Origin: DASQMT01 sp963835735
GTDB taxonomy: Bacteria > Actinomycetota > Thermoleophilia > Solirubrobacterales > Solirubrobacteraceae
NCBI GenBank assembly: GCA_963835735.1
Contig: CAWIGP010000002.1
Coordinates: 992,001 to 1,056,000 of the forward strand
DNA: 64,000 nt
Direction of reading: 5' to 3'
A program made the translations under genes and the position numbers. Position 1 is the stretch's first letter, and every line of letters begins with the position of its first letter. Below, one piece after another: positions 55,725 through 64,000 of this stretch. The notes beneath the pieces were generated by a model. The model was not told where the DNA came from. It made no database searches and saw only the letters and a list, made by a program, of their open reading frames with translations.

Positions 55725-58213
55725 CGTTGGACGAACCCGTCGTAGCCGTTCGCGGCGACGCCGTCGCAGTGGGTCCGGTAGTTGCCGACGCCGCCGAGAT
55801 AGGGCATGAACACGCGCGGCTTGCCGGGTATGTTCGCTCCCGCGTACCAGGAGCTCGCCCGCGGGAACAGCGTGGCGTCCGCGACCTCGCTCACGTGCGC
55901 GACCCAGCGGTCCTCGGCGTCGGGGAGCACCTCGATCGTGTCGAGCCCGTGCTCGCGCAGGTGGCCGATGCAATCCGCGATCCAATCGACGTGCTGCTCG
56001 ATCGACAGGACCATGTTGCTCAGCACGGAAGGGCTGCCCGGGCCCGTCACGAGGAACAGGTTGGGAAAGCCGGCGGTCGCGAGGCCCAGATAGGTGCGCG
56101 GCCCGCCCGACCACTTGTCCGCCAACGCGAGGCCGTCGCGCCCGCGCACGTCCATCTCCAGCAGCGCTCCGGTCATCGCGTCGAAGCCGGTCGCGAACAC
56201 GATCACGTCGAGCTCGTACTCCGCGCGCGCGGTCTCGATCCCACGTGGGGTGAGTCGCACGATCGGGGCGCCGCGGACGTCGACGAGCGTCACGTCGTCG
56301 CGGTTGTAGGTCGCGTAGTAGTCGGTGTCGACGCAGATGCGCTTGGTGCCGATCGGGTGCGCGGTCGGGGACAGGGCCTGCGCGGTCGCCGGGTCGCGGA
56401 CGATCTCGCGGATCTTGTCGCGCACGAAGTCGGCGGCCGTGGCGTTCGCCTCGGCGTTCACGTTGATGTCGTTGAACGCGAGCGTGATCCCGCCGATCCC
56501 GCCCTTCGCCCATCCCCGCTCATAGGCGTGCGCGCGCTCCTCGGGCGTAGCCTCGAGCGCCGAGCGCTGCAGCAGAGCATCGGGATGTGAGCCCGGAACG
56601 CCGCTGAGCGACTCACGCGAGAGCCGCCGCCGCTCGCGGTAGCGGCCCTTGATCGCGCGTTGGGCACCGCGATCGAGCGGCCGGTTGTGCGCGGGCATGC
56701 TGAAGTTCGCGGTCCGCTGGAACACGTACAGGTGCTGTGCCTGCTCCGCGAGCTGCGGAACCAGCTGGATGCCGGTCGAGCCGGTGCCGATAACACCGAC
56801 GCGCTTGCCAGCGAGCTCGACGCCGTCGTGCGGCCAGCGCGCACTGTGGTACCAGTCGCCTTCGAAGTCGTCGAGCCCTTCGATCTCGGGCCGGTGCGGC
56901 GTCGACAGGCACCCGCAGGCCATGATGCAGTACGTCGCCGAGTATCTGGCTCCGTCCTGCGTCGTGACCTCCCACTGCCCGTCGACATGGTGCGCTGCCA
57001 CGACGCGGGTGCTCAGCTGGATGTCGCGGCGCAGATCGAAGCGGTCGGCGACGTGGTTGAGGTAGCGCAGGATCTCCGGCTGGGCCGGGTAGCGCTCGGT
57101 CCACTCCCATTCCTGCTCGAGCTGCTCCGAGAACGAGTAGGAGTAGTCCATCGACTCGATGTCGCAGCGGGCGCCGGGATAGCGGTTCCAGTACCACGTC
57201 CCGCCGACTCCGTCGCCCTGCTCGAGCACGCGAACGCCGAGGCCCATGCCGCGCAGGCGGTGCAGCGCGTAGAGCCCGGCGAAGCCGGCGCCGACGACGA
57301 TCGCATCGAGATGGACCGGCGAGAGCTCGCGGTCGATCGCCTGCGCGACGAAGTCGAGCCCGGCGGCGCTGCCCGGCAGGATGTCGCCCATCATGAAGAA
57401 GCCGTGCATCTGGCCGTCGAAGCGCCGGTGCTCGACGCGGACGCCGTCGCGCGCCAGCCGTTCGGCGTATGCCTCGCCCTCGTCGCGCAGCGGGTCGTGC
57501 TCGGCCGTGAGCACCACGGCGGGCGGCAGGCCGGCGAGGGTGCGGGCGCGCAGCGGCGAGGCGTCCGGGCTCGAGCGCACCGAGCGGTCGGGCGCATAGT
57601 GATCCCAGAACCACGCCATCGTGTCGCGGCCCACGATCAGCTGGTTGTCGGGATCGAGGTAGGAGTTCCGGTCGAGATCGCAGTCGGTCACCGGATATAC
57701 GAGCACCTGCAGCGCGATCTCGGGGCCGTGCTCGAGCGACCGCTGCGCCACGACCGCCGCGAGGCATCCGCCGGCGCTGTCACCGGCGACGATCAGCGGG
57801 ACCTGCCGGCCCGCGATCTCCCCGATGTTCGCCGCCGTCCACTGCAGCGCTGTCCATGCGTCCTCGAGCGCCGCCGGATATCGATGCTCGGGAGCGAGGC
57901 GATAGTCGACAAGCACGACCGCGCATCCGGTCGCGGCGGCGAGCCGGCGGCCTAACGCGTCGAACTGGTCGACCGAGCCGAGGACCCACCCCCCGCCGTG
58001 GTAGTAGACGATCACGCCGCGTACGCGCCCGTTCGGGACCAAGAGCCGCCCGAACTCGACGTCATCTGCGCGGCGCATCTCGGGCCCGCGACCGTACAGC
58101 TCGGCCATCCGGGCGCCCGCCGCGCGCGCCTCCTGCGGGCTCAGCTCGTGCAGAGGCGGCAGGCCGTCCTCCGCCAGCGTGGCGATGAAGCCCGCGCTCG
58201 CCTCATCCAGCAT
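55721..58213 (-). CDS. Fusion of HSL-type esterase and Baeyer-Villiger monooxygenase
   Basis: One 830-residue chain with two enzymes. Residues 1-298 are a hormone-sensitive-lipase-family esterase: YHGGGWVLGS oxyanion motif (72-75), GDSAGG (Ser146), AEHDPLRDE (Asp240) and QMHGFF (His270). Residues 303-830 are a type I Baeyer-Villiger monooxygenase: FAD motif VGAGFAGLYAL (308-313), fingerprint FEGDWYHSARWP (450-461) and NADPH motif GTGSTG (476-481). There is no frame break or internal stop. The monooxygenase would turn a ketone into an ester or lactone and the esterase would open it at once. Alcohol and aldehyde dehydrogenases follow directly. Confidence 0.93.
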   Translation of the reverse strand: MLDEASAGFIATLAEDGLPPLHELSPQEARAAGARMAELYGRGPEMRRADDVEFGRLLVPNGRVRGVIVYYHGGGWVLGSVDQFDALGRRLAAATGCAVVLVDYRLAPEHRYPAALEDAWTALQWTAANIGEIAGRQVPLIVAGDSAGGCLAAVVAQRSLEHGPEIALQVLVYPVTDCDLDRNSYLDPDNQLIVGRDTMAWFWDHYAPDRSVRSSPDASPLRARTLAGLPPAVVLTAEHDPLRDEGEAYAERLARDGVRVEHRRFDGQMHGFFMMGDILPGSAAGLDFVAQAIDRELSPVHLDAIVVGAGFAGLYALHRLRGMGLGVRVLEQGDGVGGTWYWNRYPGARCDIESMDYSYSFSEQLEQEWEWTERYPAQPEILRYLNHVADRFDLRRDIQLSTRVVAAHHVDGQWEVTTQDGARYSATYCIMACGCLSTPHRPEIEGLDDFEGDWYHSARWPHDGVELAGKRVGVIGTGSTGIQLVPQLAEQAQHLYVFQRTANFSMPAHNRPLDRGAQRAIKGRYRERRRLSRESLSGVPGSHPDALLQRSALEATPEERAHAYERGWAKGGIGGITLAFNDINVNAEANATAADFVRDKIREIVRDPATAQALSPTAHPIGTKRICVDTDYYATYNRDDVTLVDVRGAPIVRLTPRGIETARAEYELDVIVFATGFDAMTGALLEMDVRGRDGLALADKWSGGPRTYLGLATAGFPNLFLVTGPGSPSVLSNMVLSIEQHVDWIADCIGHLREHGLDTIEVLPDAEDRWVAHVSEVADATLFPRASSWYAGANIPGKPRVFMPYLGGVGNYRTHCDGVAANGYDGFVQR

Positions 58214-58216
58214 CGT

Positions 58217-59005
58217 TCACCGTCCCGTCCACTGTGGTTTGCGCTTCTCCGAGAACGCCTTCGGCCCCTCGACGAAGTCGGCCGACGCGAGCAGCCGTCG
58301 CACTCGCTCGTGGTCGCGTGCGAGCGCGTCGTCGACGCTGTGCTGCAGGCCGTCGAACGCGGATTCCTTCGTCAGCTGGACCGAGAGGGGCGAGCACTCG
58401 AGGATCTCCCCGGCCCAGCGTTCCGCCGTCGCCATCAGGTCGGCGAGCGGCACCACCTCGTTGACCAGCCCGATCCGGTGCGCCTCCTCGGCGCCGAACA
58501 TGCGGCCGGTCAGCAGCAGCCCCATCGCGACCTTGAACGGCAGCTGGCGCGCCAGCCGGTGGATGCCGCCGGCGCCCGCGAACAGGCCGACGCGCGGCTC
58601 GGGCAGCCCGAACCGGGCGTGGTCGGCGGCGACGATGATGTCGCAGGCGAGCGCCAGCTCCAGCCCGCCGCCGACGGCGACGCCGTTGACCGCCGCGATC
58701 ATCGGCTTCGGGCAGTGGAAGTCGCGCGTGATCCGCCCGAACGGCGGCCGGGCGTCGCCTTGGATATCGCCGCCGTTCGCCGTCCGCTCGGCCGTGGCCT
58801 TGAGGTCGTTGCCGGCCGAGAACGCCCGCTCGCCGGAGCCGGTGAGGATCGCGACCCAGACCTCGGGGTCGTCGCGGAAGTCCTCCCAGATCTCGGCCAG
58901 CTCGAGGTGCGCCTCGAGGTGCAGCGCGTTCATGACCTCGGGCCGGTTCAGCGTGACGTACGCGATCCGCCCGCGCTTCTCGTAGGTCGCGAACCGGTAG
59001 CTCAT
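58217..59005 (-). CDS. Enoyl-CoA hydratase/isomerase
   Basis: Crotonase-family protein of 262 residues with both catalytic glutamates in place: GGGLELALACD and FGLPEPRVGLFAGAGG. AFSAGNDLKA forms part of the oxyanion hole. It is 3 bp ahead of the fusion gene and overlaps the LLM-type gene by 4 bp. Likely a true hydratase for the CoA esters made further on. Confidence 0.92.
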   Translation of the reverse strand: MSYRFATYEKRGRIAYVTLNRPEVMNALHLEAHLELAEIWEDFRDDPEVWVAILTGSGERAFSAGNDLKATAERTANGGDIQGDARPPFGRITRDFHCPKPMIAAVNGVAVGGGLELALACDIIVAADHARFGLPEPRVGLFAGAGGIHRLARQLPFKVAMGLLLTGRMFGAEEAHRIGLVNEVVPLADLMATAERWAGEILECSPLSVQLTKESAFDGLQHSVDDALARDHERVRRLLASADFVEGPKAFSEKRKPQWTGR

Positions 59006-60045
59006 CCGAGCACCAGCTCCGCGGCCTGGCGCAGCGTCTCCGGCGGGCCGGCGATCAGCAGCGAGGTGACGCTCGACTCGCGCCAGGCCTCGAGGTCGTG
59101 GCGGATCTTGTCGGGCGGGCCGATGAGCGCGAGCTCCTCGACGAGCCGCGTCGGGACGGCGGCGGCGGCCTCGTCCTTCTTGCCGTCGAGGTAGAGGTCC
59201 TGGATCTTCTCGGCCTCGGCCTCATAGCCCATCCGCACCGCCACCTCGTGGTGGAAGTTCAGGCTGCGCGCCCCCATCCCGCCGAAGTACAGGGCGAACC
59301 GCGGGCGGATCATGTCCGCGGCCCGCTCGACGTCGTCGTGGACGATGAACGGGATCGATGCGAGGACCTCGAAGCCGTCGTGCGGCTCCTGACGCCTGGC
59401 GAAGCCCTCCTCGAGGCGCGGGCGGTAGAGGTCGGCGTCGTGGTGCGGCGAGTAGAACAGCGCGAGCCAGCCGTCCGCGATCTCGGCCGTCAGCGCGATG
59501 TTCTTCGGCCCCTCGGCGCCCAGGTAGATCGGCAGGCGCTCGCGCAGCGGGCGCAGCGTCGACTTCAGCGGCTTGCCGAGCCCGGTGACGCCGTCGTGCC
59601 CGTTCGCCGGCAGGCGGTAGTGGCAGCCGTCGGAGGCGACGGGCTCCCGGCGGGCGACGACGTCGCGCACGATCGAGACGTACTCGCGCGTGCGGGCCAG
59701 CGGCTTGGCGAACGGCTCGCCGTACCAGCCCTCCACGACCTGCGGGCCCGACACTCCGAGGCCGAGCACGAAGCGCCCGCCGCTCAGGTGGTCCATCGTC
59801 ATCGCCGCCATCGCCGCCGCGGTCGGGCGACGGGCGCTCATCTGCATGATCGCGGTGCCGAGCCGGATCTTCTCGGTGTGCGAGCCCCACCACGCCAGCG
59901 GCGTGAGCACGTCGCAGCCGTATGCCTCCGACGTCCAGATCGAGTCGAAGCCCAGGCGCTCGGCCTCCTGGACGGACTCCAGCGCACCGGGCGGCGGTGG
60001 ACCCGCCGCCCAGTAGCCGGTGTTCAATCCGAGCTTGAGGCTCAC
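59002..60045 (-). CDS. LLM-class (luciferase-like) F420/FMN-dependent oxidoreductase
   Basis: TIM-barrel flavin/F420 enzyme of 347 residues: LGLNTGYWA, IRLGTAIMQMSARRP, TMDHLSGGRFVLGLGVSGP and EGPKNIALTAEIADGWL. Members of this actinobacterial branch mostly use coenzyme F420; some are two-component monooxygenases. The substrate is unknown. GTG start overlapping the stop of the binding-protein gene by 4 bp, which couples transport to catabolism. Confidence 0.88.
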   Translation of the reverse strand: MSLKLGLNTGYWAAGPPPPGALESVQEAERLGFDSIWTSEAYGCDVLTPLAWWGSHTEKIRLGTAIMQMSARRPTAAAMAAMTMDHLSGGRFVLGLGVSGPQVVEGWYGEPFAKPLARTREYVSIVRDVVARREPVASDGCHYRLPANGHDGVTGLGKPLKSTLRPLRERLPIYLGAEGPKNIALTAEIADGWLALFYSPHHDADLYRPRLEEGFARRQEPHDGFEVLASIPFIVHDDVERAADMIRPRFALYFGGMGARSLNFHHEVAVRMGYEAEAEKIQDLYLDGKKDEAAAAVPTRLVEELALIGPPDKIRHDLEAWRESSVTSLLIAGPPETLRQAAELVLG

Positions 60046-61181
60046 TTGCCCCAGATCTGCTTGAACTCGTCGCGGTAGCTCTCGACGACCGGGAACAGCC
60101 CTTCCGTCGCTTCCGCGGGCATGTTGTCCGGCGTCACGATCCACATCGGCGGCTGCGCCTGCTCCACCGGAACACCGGCGAAGTGCCGGGCCAGCGAGTC
60201 GAGCATCAGGTAGTCGACCGCGTAGTAGTCGAACGGGACGACGGCGTCGATGTTGCCGGCCGCCATGTCCTGGAAGGTCAGCGTGTCCCCGCTCTGGCCG
60301 ACGATCTTGACCTTGTCGGCGAGCCCGGCGGCCTTCAGGGCGGCGGGCAGGCCTGCGCCGAGCGCGTTGCTGACGGACAGGACGACGTAGTTGACGTCCG
60401 GATGGCTGCGCAGGTACGAGACGATCCGGTCGGGAGCGTCCTTGCCGAGCGAGGTCGCCGGGATGTCGACCGTCCCGTACTCGCAGTCGGGGCAGAACTT
60501 CTTGTACGAGCTCTCGAGCTGGCCGGCGAGCGCCTGCAGGATCTGGAAGGCCGAGATGTTGACGAACAGCGTGCTCGCATCGCCCTTGCTGTCCGCCACG
60601 ATCTGGGCCGCGAGGTTCTCGCCGATGACGGCGCTGTTCTCCTTCCCGCCGACGTTCCTGAGGATCCCGTCGCCCTCGGCCTCGATGCTGCAGCACGTCA
60701 CGAACGGGACGCCCTGCTGCTCGGCCTTCTCGATCTGCTTGGCGACCGCGTCGCGGTTGACGGCGTTGAGGATCACCGCGTCGGCGCCCTGGCGAAGTGC
60801 CGTCTCGAAGGCGTTCTGGAGCTGCTCGGGCGAACCGTCGGTGCCGATCGTCGAGGCGGTCCAGCCGAGGTCGGCCGCGCCCTGCTTGATGATGTCGCCC
60901 TGGATCTCGCAGGCCTCGACGCCGCAGCTGATGAAGACGATCTTCTTGCCGGCCGGGACGTCCTTGCCGATCGGCTTCTCGAGCCCGATGCTCGTCGGCC
61001 GCGTCGTGGCCTTCTCTGCCAGCGCCTGCGCCTTCGCCACTCCCGGACCGGCAGCTCCCTGAGTCGCGGCGCCGGCATTCGATTCACTGTCACCGCAGCC
61101 CGTCGCCGCGACGAGCGCGGCGCCGAGCACGAGAAGCCCCAGACCCTTGCGGGCATGGCTCCTCAAACCATTGACGGACAT
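60042..61181 (-). CDS. Sugar-type ABC transporter substrate-binding lipoprotein
   Basis: Secreted lipoprotein of 379 residues: signal peptide with lipobox ending at Cys29 (VAATGC), then a periplasmic-binding-protein type 1 fold (QGAADLGWTASTIGTDGSPE, then GADAVILNAVNRDA). It should capture the substrate for the permease and ATPase that precede it. It contains an unusual number of cysteines for a secreted protein (FISCGVEACE, VTCCSIE, FCPDCE), which may pair as disulfides. This is the binding protein that region A lacks. Confidence 0.9.
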   Translation of the reverse strand: MSVNGLRSHARKGLGLLVLGAALVAATGCGDSESNAGAATQGAAGPGVAKAQALAEKATTRPTSIGLEKPIGKDVPAGKKIVFISCGVEACEIQGDIIKQGAADLGWTASTIGTDGSPEQLQNAFETALRQGADAVILNAVNRDAVAKQIEKAEQQGVPFVTCCSIEAEGDGILRNVGGKENSAVIGENLAAQIVADSKGDASTLFVNISAFQILQALAGQLESSYKKFCPDCEYGTVDIPATSLGKDAPDRIVSYLRSHPDVNYVVLSVSNALGAGLPAALKAAGLADKVKIVGQSGDTLTFQDMAAGNIDAVVPFDYYAVDYLMLDSLARHFAGVPVEQAQPPMWIVTPDNMPAEATEGLFPVVESYRDEFKQIWGK

Positions 61182-61231
61182 GTACCTCTCCTCCTCTTAC
61201 AGGTTTGACGTGATGGAGTTGGTTGCGGCGG

Positions 61232-62290
61232 TCAGCCGGCGCGGCGCCCGCTGCTGGTGGTGCGGCGCTGGAGGCCGGTCAGGGCGAGGGCGGCGATCAG
61301 GACGACCCCGACGAACATGTCCCCGGCCCACTGCGGCGCGTTGGCCAGCGCGAGCCCGGTGACGCCGGTCCCGAGCAGGAGGACGGCGATGATCGTCCCG
61401 CCGGCGTTGAAGCGCCCGTGCTTGAGCTGGGTCGCGCCCAGGAACGCCGCGGCGAACGCCGGCAGCAGGTACGGGGTGCCCGCGGTCGGCGAACCGCTTC
61501 CGAGCATCGAGGCGAGGATGATCCCGGTGGCGCCGGCGAGGCCGCCCGACACGACCAGCGACATGAATCGCAGCCGGTCGACGCGCACGCCCGCGAGCCG
61601 CGCGGCATCCGCGTTGAAGCCGGTGGCGTAGAGGCGCCGGCCCGTGGCCGTGTGCTCGAGCAGGTACCAGATGGCCACCGCGACGACGGCGCAGTAGAAG
61701 ACCGGGAGCGTGATGCCGTCGATGCTCGTCTGGCCGATCTTGGCGAACTCCGTGCCGAGCTTGGCGTCGGTGATCGGCACCTCGTTCGTGATCATGGTCA
61801 CGAGCGCGGCGATCAGCGACCCGGTAGCGAGCGTGGCGATGAACGAGTCGATCTTCATGACGACGACCACGACCGCGTTGATCAGGCCGATCCCGAGGCC
61901 GACGGCCAGCGCCAACGCGATCGCCGGGACGAGCGGAACCCCGTCCTTCGCGATCAGGTGGGCGACGGCCACACCGGTGAGCGTCATCACGCCCGCGAAC
62001 GACAGGTCGAAGACTCGTGCCGCCAGCGGGATCGTGATCGACAGCGCCGCGAGCGCGGTGATCGCGTTGGCGTTGAGGATCTGCTTCGCCGTCGCCAGGT
62101 TCGGGAACGTCTCCGGGACCCAGACCGAGAACAGCACGATGATCCCCAGCCAGACGTAGACCGCGCCGATGCGGTCGAAGGCGAGGCCGCGCGCGAGGCG
62201 CGTCGCCAGCTGCGGCCGGCTGGGCGCCGGCGCCGCGTGCTCGCCTGCGGCCTGCGCGGTGGCGGCCTCGGTCACTGTTGTCGGGGTCAT
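61232..62290 (-). CDS. Sugar-type ABC transporter permease (RbsC family, region B)
   Basis: Membrane permease of 352 residues with about nine hydrophobic segments and GRRLYATGFNADAARLAGV, matching the region-A permease (GRRIYATGFNETGARLTGV). ATG overlapping the ATPase stop by 4 bp. Confidence 0.9.
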   Translation of the reverse strand: MTPTTVTEAATAQAAGEHAAPAPSRPQLATRLARGLAFDRIGAVYVWLGIIVLFSVWVPETFPNLATAKQILNANAITALAALSITIPLAARVFDLSFAGVMTLTGVAVAHLIAKDGVPLVPAIALALAVGLGIGLINAVVVVVMKIDSFIATLATGSLIAALVTMITNEVPITDAKLGTEFAKIGQTSIDGITLPVFYCAVVAVAIWYLLEHTATGRRLYATGFNADAARLAGVRVDRLRFMSLVVSGGLAGATGIILASMLGSGSPTAGTPYLLPAFAAAFLGATQLKHGRFNAGGTIIAVLLLGTGVTGLALANAPQWAGDMFVGVVLIAALALTGLQRRTTSSGRRAG

Positions 62291-63837
62291 CGATCCTTTC
62301 CCTCCATGGCGCTTACAAGCGCGTGTTCGGTGAGTCCTTCGCCGCCCAGCTCGGCGGCGATCTTGCCTTCCCTCAGGACCACCACGCGCGTGCACATGGC
62401 GAGCACGTCGCCGGCGTCCGAAGAGGAGAGAACGACGGTCAGGCCGGCTCGTGACAGCTCCGCGATCAGCTCGTAGATGGCCACGCGCGTCCCGATGTCG
62501 ACGCCTGCCGTCGGCTCGCAGAGGACGAGCAGCGCCGGGTCGCGCACGAGGCAGCGCGCCACCACGACCTTCTGCTGGTTGCCGCCGCTGAGCGTCGAGA
62601 TCGGCGCGTCGGGGCCGGCCGCGACGACGCCGAGTCGCTGCGTCCACTGGGCGACGGCCTCCGCCTCGGCGCGCTTGTCGAGCCACCCGCGGCGGCCGAG
62701 GCGCCCGAGCACGGACAGCGACAGGTTCTCGCTGACGGCGAACTCCGCGACGATCCCCTCACGCCCGCGGTCGGCGGGGACGAGAGGGATGTCGAGGTCC
62801 CGGGCGTCGGCGACGTCGCTCCATTCGGGCGATCGCTCGGCAAGGCGCATGCGGCCGGTGACCGCGTGCGGCGCGCAGCCGGCCAGCACATACGGCAGCT
62901 CGAGCACGCCCGCCCCGGCCAGGCCCGCGATCCCGAGGATCTCACCGCGGTGGACGTCGAGGTCGACGCCGCGCAGCCAGCGGCCGTGGACGTCCCGCGC
63001 CTCGAGGACCACGGGCGCGTCGGGGCGCGCAGCCACCGGCGCGCGGTAGTCCGGGTCGACCTCCTCGCCGACCATGAGGCTCGCCAGACCGGCGGCGTCG
63101 ATGTCGGCGACCGCATGGGTGGCGATCACGCGGCCGCCGCGCAGGACGGTCACGCGGTCGGCGAGCTCGAAGATCTCGTCGAGACGGTGCGAGACGTAGA
63201 GCACGCTCGTGCCGGCGCTGCGGACCTCGCGGACCATCGCGAAGAGCCGCTCGACCTCGTCGTGCGGGAGGACCGCGGTCGGCTCGTCCAGGACGAGGAC
63301 TCCGCTGCCGCCGCGCCAGCCCTGCAACGCTGCGGCGATCGCGACGACGGTTCGCTCGACCGGCGTCGCTGCGGCGAGCGGGCGGTGGATGTCGAGATCG
63401 ACGCCGAAGCGCGCGAGCACGCGATGGGTCTCCCGCTCCTGTTCGCTCCAGCGCACGCGGCCGATCGCGCCGCGAGCGAAGCCGCCGTGCAGCGCGAGGT
63501 TGTCCATGGCGTTGAGCTCGAGGATGAGGCCGAGGTCCTGGTGCACGAAGCGCAGCCCGTCGGGGACCGCGTGCCCGAGGCCGAACTGCACCCCGTCGAT
63601 CTCGGCTTCGCTGCCGGGGTCCGGGGTGTGATAGGCGGCGAGCGTCTTGATCAGCGTCGACTTGCCCGAGCCGTTCTGGCCCACGAGCGCGTGGATCTCG
63701 CCGGGCCTGATGTCGAGCGACGCGTCGATCAGCGCGCGGGTGGCCCCGAAGGTCTTCGACAGCCCTGCGATCCGCAGCACTGGCGGCGCGGGTCCGTTCC
63801 CGTTGCGGCTGGGTGCCTCTTGCGTGGCGGCGGTCAT
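62287..63837 (-). CDS. Sugar-type ABC transporter ATPase, two NBDs (region B)
   Basis: Double ATPase of 516 residues. First domain: Walker A GQNGSGKST, Walker B VLVLDEPTAVL, degenerate signature TPVERTVVA. Second domain: degenerate Walker A GLAGAGVLE, signature LSGGNQQK, and Walker B LLVLCEPTAGVD, where Cys replaces the usual Asp (Ser in the region-A paralogue). First gene of the importer/LLM/hydratase/fusion/dehydrogenase operon, which may reach to 53181. Promoter and operator B4 stand in front. Confidence 0.92.
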   Translation of the reverse strand: MTAATQEAPSRNGNGPAPPVLRIAGLSKTFGATRALIDASLDIRPGEIHALVGQNGSGKSTLIKTLAAYHTPDPGSEAEIDGVQFGLGHAVPDGLRFVHQDLGLILELNAMDNLALHGGFARGAIGRVRWSEQERETHRVLARFGVDLDIHRPLAAATPVERTVVAIAAALQGWRGGSGVLVLDEPTAVLPHDEVERLFAMVREVRSAGTSVLYVSHRLDEIFELADRVTVLRGGRVIATHAVADIDAAGLASLMVGEEVDPDYRAPVAARPDAPVVLEARDVHGRWLRGVDLDVHRGEILGIAGLAGAGVLELPYVLAGCAPHAVTGRMRLAERSPEWSDVADARDLDIPLVPADRGREGIVAEFAVSENLSLSVLGRLGRRGWLDKRAEAEAVAQWTQRLGVVAAGPDAPISTLSGGNQQKVVVARCLVRDPALLVLCEPTAGVDIGTRVAIYELIAELSRAGLTVVLSSSDAGDVLAMCTRVVVLREGKIAAELGGEGLTEHALVSAMEGKDR

Positions 63838-63858
63838 GTCGCCAATTCTCTCCTCGCC

Positions 63859-63874
63859 AAACTGAACTGAGTTT
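63859..63874. promoter_or_regulatory. Operator B4 (AAACTGAACTGAGTTT)
   Basis: Region-B palindrome with one centre mismatch, between the -10 and the ribosome site of the ABC ATPase gene. Confidence 0.65.
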
Positions 63875-63886
63875 AGGTCGAGAAGG

Positions 63887-63916
63887 ATTAGAGCATCCGA
63901 TCGCCAGCTTTGTCAA
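63887..63916 (-). promoter_or_regulatory. Leftward promoter of the region-B ABC/esterase-monooxygenase operon
   Basis: Minus-strand TTGACA (63911-63916), 18-bp spacer, TCTAAT (63887-63892). Confidence 0.65.
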
Positions 63917-63926
63917 GCGACTCGGC

Positions 63927-63995
63927 AACTGAAGTCACGTCACCGGTCTTGACAGCCTGCCGGTGGAGCCATAGTCTGAACCGAAGTAGGGTCAG
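63927..63995 (+). promoter_or_regulatory. Rightward promoter with operators B5 and B6 at the window edge
   Basis: TTGACA (63949-63954), 17-bp spacer, TAGTCT (63972-63977). Weak copies of the B palindrome flank it: AACTGAAGTCACGT (63927-63940) and CTGAACC-N6-GGGTCAG (63976-63995). A divergent gene of the same regulon probably starts just beyond 64000. Confidence 0.5.
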
Positions 63996-64000
63996 ATCAG

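Overview
The window is very GC-rich, with GTG and TTG starts, 1-8 bp start/stop overlaps and TTGACA-type promoters. This fits a high-GC actinobacterium; the three-gene pntAA/pntAB/pntB set, paired ferredoxins and FprA reductases would suit the Solirubrobacterales/Thermoleophilia, but the lineage is an inference. No rRNA, tRNA, CRISPR array or intact insertion sequence was seen.

Region A (about 1-35 kb) is a catabolic gene set. Its most diagnostic gene (1870-2652) resembles 6-oxocamphor hydrolase and keeps all five catalytic residues in register. Around it are a P450 with its ferredoxin and CamA-type reductase, several short-chain dehydrogenases, two CoA ligases, an acyl-CoA dehydrogenase, hydratases, thiolase-like proteins with a DUF35 partner, a CaiB-type CoA-transferase, a Rieske oxygenase and a sugar-type ABC importer without a binding protein. 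It ends in a polyhydroxyalkanoate (PHA) locus (PhaE-like, PhaC, PhaZ-like). At least fourteen copies of one palindrome (AAACAAGCATTTGTTT) lie in the promoters of these units. Two paralogous KstR2-like TetR proteins (17316-17936, 28215-28826) are the obvious candidates to bind it. The whole looks like one regulon for a bicyclic, camphor-like terpenoid, linked to carbon storage.

The middle (35-43.5 kb) carries pyridine-nucleotide transhydrogenase, a 7Fe/8Fe-type ferredoxin, a membrane operon with heme-copper oxidase subunits III and IV but no I or II, and two tandem GAF-LuxR regulators.

Region B (43.6-64 kb) is a second catabolic set with a different palindrome (AACTGAACTCAGTT). It has a P450, ferredoxin and FprA reductase, a thiolase/DUF35 pair, a fused double CaiB protein, an amidohydrolase, a Rieske ferredoxin, alcohol and aldehyde dehydrogenases, a natural esterase/Baeyer-Villiger monooxygenase fusion, an enoyl-CoA hydratase, an LLM-type oxidoreductase and a complete sugar-type ABC importer. 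The order ketone to lactone to hydroxy acid to aldehyde to acid to CoA ester is readable from the genes.

About ten conserved genes carry single-base frameshifts, which looks like uncorrected sequencing indels. Two others are true relics: an 83-bp piece of an acyl-CoA dehydrogenase gene and an internally deleted ferredoxin reductase.
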